From assembly GCA_045614225.1 (NCBI GenBank), contig JAZLCO010000052.1, forward strand, positions 1 through 23,414: a stretch of 23,414 bases of DNA, in the 5' to 3' direction. The position numbers and the translations under genes were made by a program. Within the stretch, counting starts at the first letter, position 1; each line of letters begins with the position of its first letter. The DNA comes from UBA9715 sp045614225 (GTDB lineage: Bacteria; Actinomycetota; Coriobacteriia; Coriobacteriales; Eggerthellaceae). The notes under the pieces were generated by a model. That model was not told the origin of the DNA. It ran no database searches and worked only from the letters and a program-made list of their open reading frames with translations. Positions 17,601 through 23,414 of the stretch are shown piece by piece.

Positions 17601-20600
17601 CGCATCCTCCTCAGCAGTCTCGAGAAACTCCACTACGCGCAGAAGGTTTTTGTTCAGCACGACCGTCTCGCCGCTGCGCGCTGCACGCGCAACGTCTTCA
17701 AACGTGCCGTATTCCGCCCAATCGCCATCACGGAGAATGTAGGCTTCTGCCATAGAGGCATCTTGGGCAAAAACGATGCCGTCGACTGTCTGCGCGACGA
17801 ATGACCTCCCACCCGCAAGACCGTTGGCGAACAGTGCGGCTGCGGCGACCTTGGCAGAATCGACCAAACCATCTGCATACCAAGCGATATATGTGTCCTT
17901 CGAATTAGCTCCGGCTCCAACCTCGACTGGAATGCTGGGTGGGACACGGTCCAGCGTTCCGTACGACTCGATGGTAGAAGTGAAATTAAGGTCATTCAAG
18001 AAACTCAGTCGACCCGATGCCGTCGAGAAGGCAGAAGTCACCCCGAATGGCGCGCTGGGCGAATTGTCGACCGCGCAATCAGACGCCAAATCGAAGGCGT
18101 TAGACGCTCCTGCAACATCAACCTGAATACTCCCGTCAAGAACAATCGGGCTTCCCGCTATGCTTCGATAGGAGCTGCTAGACGATGCGTAATCCTTCAA
18201 AGAATTGAAGGCACCCACAGCCATCTGGCTTCCAGTCCCACCCGCTTCCGCAGACAGGGATACGCTGTCCTTCAGGTAGATTCCACCGCCAGCAGGCAGC
18301 AAGTACGTGTAGAACTGATAGATGCCGAAGGCAGATCCTTGATCGGCTTTCGCAATGAGGCTCGAATTGGCTATCGCAATCGACTCGGCCTGGTTGCACG
18401 AGTAGAGCGCAATCGCATCAACGCTGCCCTGCACGTCGCCTTCTATCGCTGCAGGAGTTCCCGTATGAACAGAAACCGCAGAATCCTTAATCACCACGTT
18501 ATTGAGGTTTGGACTCGTCAGCTCGAGAGCCATTGCAGCGCTCGTGCCGGCATGGCTCGTGCTACCACCGGATACCTGATTCGACAGGTCAAGCTCAATG
18601 GTGCAATTATCGACAACGATATCCTGGGTCCTCTTATATGTTGCGGTATCGCTTACTCTTGCTGCGCCGCTGGCCGACAAGACAGCGATTCCCCTATAGT
18701 TTGTCACGGCGTTCGAGTTCTTATAGCTCGATTTCATGTCGACATTGCGGATAGCCAAGGAGCTGGTGCCATTCGAGACTATCGAGCCACCGTCGGTGAA
18801 CTCTATTCTGCCGCGTTCTCCATCCGCTCCGCCTACTATCTCCACGGTGATAGACGGCTCGTCATTACTCGTGTTGTACCCACTGCCGAGGTTGATTTTT
18901 GCTGAACCCCCCGTTTCAGGGTTTCCAAACACGAGTGAGTTGCCCATCAGGTCGATATTGTATGAGCCCGCTTTCGTCACCTTGACAGTGCCCGTAAATC
19001 CTTCGACAGATTTCGATAGGTAATATCTGCCTGCAGCGGGCAATGTCACTATGGCGTTCTGAAGAGGAACGTCGTTTTCTGTTAGAAGGGTGTACAGATC
19101 CACGCCGTCGCCGATGTCAATCGAATTCTCCTTCCAAGCTGCAACCCAACGTACTGATTCAACTGGGTAGGTCTCAGGGAACACGAAGTCTTCTGGAGCT
19201 ATGATCTCTGTTTCACCGAACTTTTTCCAGCCTTGGAACGTCCAACCTTCTCGTTGCAGATTCGCAGGAGGCGCAGTGATACGATTTCCATAAGAATCGA
19301 CAATTTCGTCGCCAATACCACCAGAATACCAAATACTACCGTTGGCCATTCCGCCGCTTGTATAAAGCGCCTCAAAACTGACCGTGCTTTCTCTATGCAA
19401 CCAGATGGCATACAAATCTATTGATTCTTCTGGGAACTTCCATCTTGAAGTGTTGTTCGTCGTGTACGAAGTAACGTTTTCTCCTCCAGGATCTTCTGCA
19501 AAATTCAGATATGTCCAATACTGATATGTAAAAACATGCTCTTCAGCCGAATAGGGCACGGCCTCACCTGGAGTACCAGAAATGGTTTTGATTTCGTTTT
19601 CCTTGTTGGCACCGGGGTAATTTGAATGCAGTGTTATGGTGACAAGCTGCTCCGCCTCCTGCCATTTCAGGGACCGCCCGTCGGCGGCGGCGGCCATGCC
19701 CGCGTAGATGCCGTCCGCCGCGGCCGGCGCGAACGCGGCGGCCATGCCCTCGGCGTCGCCGTCCTCGGCCACGGTCGCGAACACGCCGCCGTCGAGCTCG
19801 GCGGAGGAGAGCACGGTCACGGAGCCGGGCTCGGCCGAGAAGGACGCGCCCAGGGAGGCGGGCGCGCCGGCGAGCCGCACCGAGGCGGCCGGGCCGGCCA
19901 GCGAGCACGCGCCGGCCAGCGACAGCGAGGCGGACGCGGAGTCGAGGAAGGCGCCGTAGCCGGCGGACCCGCCGCAGGAGGCGGAGACCGAGGCGCCGTC
20001 GATGGACAGGGAGCCGCCGGAGGCGTACGCGCCCGCCGCGGCAGACGGCTCGCCGCCGGAGACGGCGACCGAGCCGCCGGAGACGGCCGTCGAGCCCGTC
20101 CCGGACTGGACCACGCCGCGGACGTCGTCGGCGCCCTCGGCGGAGATGGCGACGGCGATCCCGACGAGCGTCAGCGACTTCGGGCTGGCGTTGGTCACGC
20201 CGGCGCGCGTGACCCTGCCGTCAGCGCCCGTCGCGTCGGCGCCGGTGACCCTGGCGCCCCCGGCGCTGTCGGTCACCGTCACGTCGCAGCCCTTGACGAA
20301 GTTGAGGGAGCCGACCTCGTGGCCGGCCAGGTCAACCGTCGCCGGCGAGGTCCCCGTGATCGTGGTGTTGCACTTGGCCTCCACGCCCGGCAGGTCGCGG
20401 TTGAGCACGGCCACGCCGCCGGTCTGGGAGGCCGCCTTGACCGCCAAGCCGAAGGTCCTGTAGTCCACGCCGCCCACCGACCAGGAGCTGTGCGAGTGCA
20501 CCGCGAGCTCGGCGGAGGCGCCGCCGTAGGAGACGGTCACGGTCGCCTCCCCGAACCCGATCGGGGTAACCGTCAGGGTCGCCACGCCGCCGGCGGGCTG

Positions 20601-22018
20601 GTCCACCCGGGCAAGCGCCACGCCCTCGTCGGAGCTCGAGGCGGAGAGCTCGCCCTCGCCGGAGACCTCCACCGCCACGGCGGCGGCCGTCATGAGCGAC
20701 GTGTTGCCGGCGTCCCAGAGGTAGGCCTCCGGGGAGGCGAGGGACACGGAGGCTTCGAATTCACCGCGAATTAAACGCATATCAAAGGTTTCGCTTTTAT
20801 TTCCAGCCGCTTCCGTTTCGGCAGTGCCAAATCCCTTTTTGGTAGCGCTCTCGTCCCTTTGATTATCGTTATTTTCACCGCTTGATGCTTCACCTGCGTT
20901 GGGGCCGACTTCTTCAGAAGCAGCTCCATTCCAGTCAACACCTGCGGGATCAGTTGTATACGTGTTGTTGCCATCATTTTCTGTGGAGTCGTTTGTTATC
21001 TGTCTGAATACAATCGCATTTCCCTCTTGCTGTAGGATGATGTTCGAGCCGGAAGCGTCTTCAAAACTGGAAAGGAACTGTGGACCAGCTTCGAAACCAC
21101 CTTCGAACGTTGCCAAGATTGCATTGTCGGCATTGCCTGCGGCGTACACACGCATCGTGTTCTGTGGTTCGCTGGTGCGTCCGAACCTGAACGATGCTTC
21201 GTTTACGCTATATAAATCGCAGGTATTGTTCGATGAGGTGAGCGACGTCGCCAAAACGCCGTCGAACCCGACCTCTTGAACGTTGGTATATACGCCGTAG
21301 GCGATGCCGGTCGCCTCGTCGGAGAGCGGCGCCATGCCGTCGGCCCTAAGCGCGGCGATTCTATCTTCGCTCAGGTCGAACTTGTTGAGGGAAGAGGAAA
21401 CAGAGACGCCCTTGAGCAGCGCATCTACCTTCGTGCGGGAATCGTTCGAATCGGCAAACCCGACGTAGATGCCGAACACGTCATGCGGCTTGCTTTCGGA
21501 GCCGACTGCTATCGTGTTCAGGTTGACGTCGATCCCAACCCCCCGCACGGTCAGTTTGGGAGCCTGCGAAACGTCTTCCAGGGCTGCGTAATTTGCCTGG
21601 ATTCCACAGAGGGCATCGGAAACGCCGTTGGCCTCGACGGTCAGGTTCGCCTTCGGGATCCCATTCGTGTAAGCGGAATCCTCGATGACGACCTCGCCCG
21701 CCGAGGGGCCGACGTCTATGCCAGCGTACACGTCGCCGTTCACGACGGCCGAATGCCCTGCGAAGTCGAGCGTGATCGACTCGCCCGCAGGGGCGGCAAC
21801 CGTCAGCATGCCGGTGGTTTCAACATCTCCCGACAAGACGTATGTTCCGGCCTCGCTCAGCACGAGACCGCCGCTTCGCCAGTCGTCGGTTATGTCAACC
21901 GTACTTGGCTCGCTCGAATGCTCTTCCGATTCAACGGCATCGACGCCAACGTCGGCGCCTCCACCGTTTGCGCTGTCATTTTCCTCCGACGCGCTCTCTG
22001 CAGACCTCTGCGAATTCA
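11472..22018 (-). CDS. Giant multidomain surface protein, 3' exon (5' end beyond group II intron)
   Basis: An open frame of about 3,515 codons runs from the predicted splice junction (22018) to TAA 11472. No convincing start is present: the frame begins in an Asn/Glu/Ser-rich stretch typical of a mature exported N-terminus, so the signal peptide should lie in the 5' exon outside the window. Order: beta-helix-like module with 'LDFAGH' (about 21860-20990); polar linker; Ig-like segment and Ala/Gly-rich beta-helix module (20745-19650); InlB-like repeats (19640-19110); three further beta-helix modules with 'IDLxGx' motifs (19110-15000); InlB-like array (15000-13170); FIVAR-like helices (12740-12310); Ser/Gly linker; PDZ domain (12020-11740); one membrane helix (about 11615-11545); RRR and an acidic tail. 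There is no LPXTG, so it is held by its own helix. A likely role is adhesion or a large surface scaffold; the ligand is unknown. An internal GTG at 21863 would give a leaderless product. Confidence 0.88.
11740..12020 (-). other. PDZ domain of the giant protein
   Basis: The segment shows HtrA-type PDZ features: SGVYVEAVEPGGALDSAG, GDVIVAVNGKEV, a helix 'SKEELDKLLADYKAGD' and a closing strand ITVERDGKRV. No protease domain precedes it; a Ser/Gly linker does. PDZ domains bind C-terminal or exposed peptides, so this one could dock an envelope partner just outside the membrane. Confidence 0.88.
12310..12740 (-). repeat. FIVAR-like helical repeats
   Basis: Two related helical units are visible, with WDLIESAWNTG and TWKSLSDAYSSAKKAI as equivalent helices, each followed by a second Ala-rich helix ending near ASDAM or ASDGILAM. 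This spacing fits FIVAR-type rods found near the base of surface proteins. Confidence 0.7.
13170..15000 (-). repeat. InlB B-repeat-like array in the giant protein
   Basis: Successive beta-grasp-like units are marked by LAGWSTDP, FLGWESPS, FVGWVSGK, FLGWSTRS, FAGWARSA and FVGWNTKADGTG, each followed by a closing 'Y-x-V/A-x-Y/F' strand such as VLYAQYEP. The last unit (TVTLDGNGADNWG) is closest to the Listeria/Bacteroides repeat consensus. The copies have diverged strongly in sequence. Confidence 0.82.
19645..20765 (-). other. Very GC-rich segment inside the giant gene
   Basis: Hand counts give about 77% GC for 19741-19800, against 38% for 19501-19560 and 47% for 20821-20880. Within the segment nearly every third codon position is G or C, and the protein is dominated by Ala, Gly, Ser and Val. 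The boundaries coincide with domain boundaries (Ig-like plus beta-helix module), and the reading frame is intact across both edges. Confidence 0.8.
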
Positions 22019-22021
22019 GTC

Positions 22022-22048
22022 GAGTAGGAGGCTATATGCCGTCCTCTC
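22022..22048 (-). ncRNA. Group II intron domain VI with branch-point adenosine
   Basis: GAG (22048-22046) pairs with CTC (22024-22022), AGG (22045-22043) pairs with CCT (22028-22026), and A22025 is left bulged between the two helices. A short distal stem GGC/GCC (22040-22038 with 22032-22030) has an ATATA loop. The bulged A is the seventh base from the predicted intron end at 22019, the canonical branch position. Confidence 0.85.
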
Positions 22049-22050
22049 AC

Positions 22051-22082
22051 ACCACCGTACGTACCGTTCGGTATACGGCGGT
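22051..22082 (-). ncRNA. Group II intron domain V (catalytic hairpin)
   Basis: The 32-nt hairpin has a 9-bp lower helix (ACCGCCGTA with TACGGTGGT, including one G-U pair), a 2-nt CG bulge on the 3' strand at 22061-22060, and an upper helix TACC/GGTA closed by a GAAC loop. The CGC triad lies at 22080-22078. All expected elements are intact, suggesting that the ribozyme core is under selection. Confidence 0.9.
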
Positions 22083-22110
22083 TTCCCGGAACCGCTACAC
22101 GGCGGTTTCC
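22075..22110 (-). repeat. 12-bp direct repeat of the domain V 5' strand
   Basis: GGAAACCGCCGT occurs at 22110-22099 and again at 22086-22075, 24 bp apart. The second copy forms the 5' strand of domain V. The first spans the last codons of the maturase gene, just ahead of its TAG at 22097-22095. Confidence 0.85.
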
Positions 22111-23327
22111 ACAAGAAAGAAAGAGAAGCCCATCCTGCGCAACACCGCGTAGGACAAGGCCTGTTTCAACCCATCGCTTACGGCAGCCGCCCAGAAGCCC
22201 GCATGTGAGCCCCCGAGCATGACCGCCCGTTCGTGCGGAACGCCGGCGGCCTCGAGGCCGCCGATGCGCGATCGCACGAGCTTCCAGTTTTTCCAGAGCA
22301 CCACTCTGAAGCGCGAAGCCAGCCACTCGTTAAGCTCGGCAACCACGCAACGTGCGTCATCCGCAAGCGCCATGAGCCCGTTACCCCAAGCAACGATGGC
22401 GGCAACCTCCCGCAGTCGCTGGGAGAGGGCGACACCCCGGCTCCTCGCCGTGGCATGCCTGAGCGCGGCCTTCATTCGCTTCAGGAGCGACTCGTGTATG
22501 CAAACACGAGGATGTTCCTGCTCAAGGATAATGCAGAACCCGAAAATGCTCGTTTCGGACGCTTTGCACGCCTTCGCAACCCACGCGTCCACGAACCCGT
22601 GGAGCACGTGCTCCAGGTAGCGTCCCATCGATTCCGAGACGCGCGTCGCGGCGGCCTCGCTCTTGAGGAACACCACGATGCCGTCGTCGCTTGCCACGTA
22701 CCTGTGGCCGCGGCGCTCGAGCTCGCTGGTTATCATCTTCCGTGCCACGAGCTCTGCAACGGCGATGCCGAACCGGGCCTCGCCGCCCATGGGACTTGGA
22801 TTATCGGATCTGGGGACTCTGCTTTCGGCGGCATACGAGTTCAATGCTCTCGAGATGCGGGAGGCGAAAGCCGCTTCGCCCGTGCTGTCGTACGCCAGCT
22901 GCGCCAAACGGCTCCTGAACCTCTCGTCTTGGATGGATCTTCCAGCGTCGAGGGAGATTTTCGCGGTCCACGTGAATCCGTCGAGCACGCATGCCTTGGC
23001 CGCCTCAAGGGCGGCGTGCACGCAATCTGTCCGACGGTCTTTCACGGGCCTGCTTCCTCCAGACGCCTTCTTCCGCTTGCACGCCTCCCTATGCGTTTTT
23101 CCGCGGGAGGACGCGAAGGATGCGGCTCCTCGTTCTTTCTCATGAGAAACCATGCGGTCGGGGGAGCTACCCCCGCCGAAATAGTAGCTAACATCGCCTT
23201 CGCGATGCTCGGCTGCGCGCTCGTCAGAAGGCGCTTCCGCATACGTGGGCACGCCGAGAAGGCCCCAAGGGGCCATCTCGGCGAACACTATGTTTTCTGC
23301 CGTCATTCGCATGTCAGAACGCCTCAT
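22095..23327 (-). CDS. Group II intron maturase-like protein, RT active site apparently lost
   Basis: The product is 410 aa. The first 100 or so residues match nothing I know. From about residue 105 the layout follows group II intron RT/maturases: an 'HAALEAAKACVLDGFTW' helix (usual: HDAV...GY.W), then ELERRGHRYV just before the catalytic loop, a 'KSEAAATRVSESMGRYLEH' helix, and a C-terminal maturase domain with FRVVLWKNWKLVRSRI, GVPHERA, a WR..-like WAAAVSD and LKQALS. Where active enzymes have D-x-D in motif A this protein reads K-I-S, and where they have YADD it reads SDDG; the QGG motif is MGG. It may therefore aid splicing without reverse transcription. ATG 23327 has GGAAG 9 nt upstream. 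The frame is free of stops and ends 12 nt before domain V. The family call is good; the loss of activity is inferred from manual alignment. Confidence 0.8.
   Translation of the reverse strand: MRRSDMRMTAENIVFAEMAPWGLLGVPTYAEAPSDERAAEHREGDVSYYFGGGSSPDRMVSHEKERGAASFASSRGKTHREACKRKKASGGSRPVKDRRTDCVHAALEAAKACVLDGFTWTAKISLDAGRSIQDERFRSRLAQLAYDSTGEAAFASRISRALNSYAAESRVPRSDNPSPMGGEARFGIAVAELVARKMITSELERRGHRYVASDDGIVVFLKSEAAATRVSESMGRYLEHVLHGFVDAWVAKACKASETSIFGFCIILEQEHPRVCIHESLLKRMKAALRHATARSRGVALSQRLREVAAIVAWGNGLMALADDARCVVAELNEWLASRFRVVLWKNWKLVRSRIGGLEAAGVPHERAVMLGGSHAGFWAAAVSDGLKQALSYAVLRRMGFSFFLVETAV
23136..23175 (-). other. Two adjacent perfect hairpins in the maturase 5' region
   Basis: TTTCTCATGAGAAA (23136-23149) is a perfect 14-nt palindrome. 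Ten bases on, CGGGGG (23159-23164) pairs with CCCCCG (23170-23175) around a 5-nt loop. Both fall in the N-terminal part of the maturase ORF that lacks family similarity, so they may be intron RNA structure or a regulatory element rather than constrained coding sequence. Confidence 0.5.
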
Positions 23328-23414
23328 GACTGCGCGCTTCCGGGATTCGGCCCTTCGGTCGCAGCATGCGCCGCTACCCTACTATGGCCTCTGCCGACTC
23401 CTCACGCGCACCTT

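Larger units (their letters stand above)
22019..23414 (-). mobile_element. Group II intron, 3' part (5' end beyond window)
   Basis: The segment contains a maturase-like ORF followed by a foldable domain V and domain VI ending in CTCGAC, which fits the AY 3' end of group II introns. The stretch before the ORF (minus strand, from the window edge to about 23340) contains GAGGAGTCGGCAGAGGCCAT and later GAAGGGCCGAA. I recall similar blocks at this place in bacterial group II introns, but could not check. Domains I-III and the 5' splice site must lie outside the window. The intron has the same orientation as the interrupted giant gene, as splicing requires. The predicted junction leaves the exon frame open from its first base. 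Confidence 0.88.

Noticed and set aside
11472..21863. GTG 21863 as the true start of the giant protein
   Set aside because: It has no ribosome site or signal peptide, and the open frame continues upstream to an intron 3' splice site.
22095..23327. Retron or diversity-generating retroelement reverse transcriptase
   Set aside because: The C-terminal maturase-like domain and the directly adjacent domain V and VI fit a group II intron. No msr/msd-like RNA or template/variable repeat pair was seen.
1..23414. CRISPR arrays, tRNA or rRNA genes
   Set aside because: Reading both strands showed no regularly spaced short repeats with unique spacers, and no cloverleaf or rRNA-like segment.

Overview
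ORGANISM AND OVERALL CHARACTER. The window is GC-rich and every convincing gene lies on the minus strand, so transcription runs from high to low coordinates. GTG and TTG starts, TGATG or zero-gap gene junctions, Ala/Gly/Asp-rich exported proteins and giant InlB-repeat surface proteins suggest a high-GC Gram-positive gut actinobacterium, most likely a coriobacterium of the Eggerthellaceae. This placement is an inference from style; there is no marker gene. LAYOUT, in order of transcription. (1) 23414-22019: the 3' part of a group II intron. It holds a maturase-like ORF (22095-23327) whose reverse-transcriptase catalytic aspartates appear to be lost, followed by a clearly foldable domain V (22051-22082) and domain VI with a bulged branch-point A (22025). 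(2) 22018-11472: the 3' exon, about 3,515 codons, of a giant surface protein. The intron has the same orientation and sits in the gene's 5' end, so the signal peptide and start codon must lie beyond the window. The protein has several beta-helix-like modules, seven InlB-like 'xGW' repeats, a FIVAR-like helical region, a Ser/Gly linker, a PDZ domain, one transmembrane helix and a short acidic tail. One segment (about 19645-20765) has far higher GC than its flanks. (3) 11385-7751: an ABC importer of the FecCD/BtuCD type, with two permeases and one ATPase but no substrate-binding protein in view. (4) 7708-3480: MoxR AAA+ ATPase, DUF58 protein, and a TgpA-like membrane protein with a DUF4129-like end but no transglutaminase core; the last two share the N-terminal motif GKVTRGHG. 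(5) 3470-1558: two SurA-N-like proteins, one without a leader and one a lipoprotein, then a small two-helix membrane protein. (6) 1459-1: a SAM-dependent methyltransferase with a collagen-like Pro/Gly insert, abutting an exported coiled-coil protein that runs off the window. HOW THEY MAY WORK TOGETHER. From the permease gene down to the methyltransferase the genes are tightly packed, and three junctions overlap or abut. This suggests one functional block that couples a giant cell-surface protein, a metallophore/haem/corrinoid-type importer, and an envelope assembly or chaperone module (MoxR, DUF58, TgpA-like, SurA-like). The transported substrate cannot be named from sequence. The intron suggests that production of the giant protein depends on RNA splicing.
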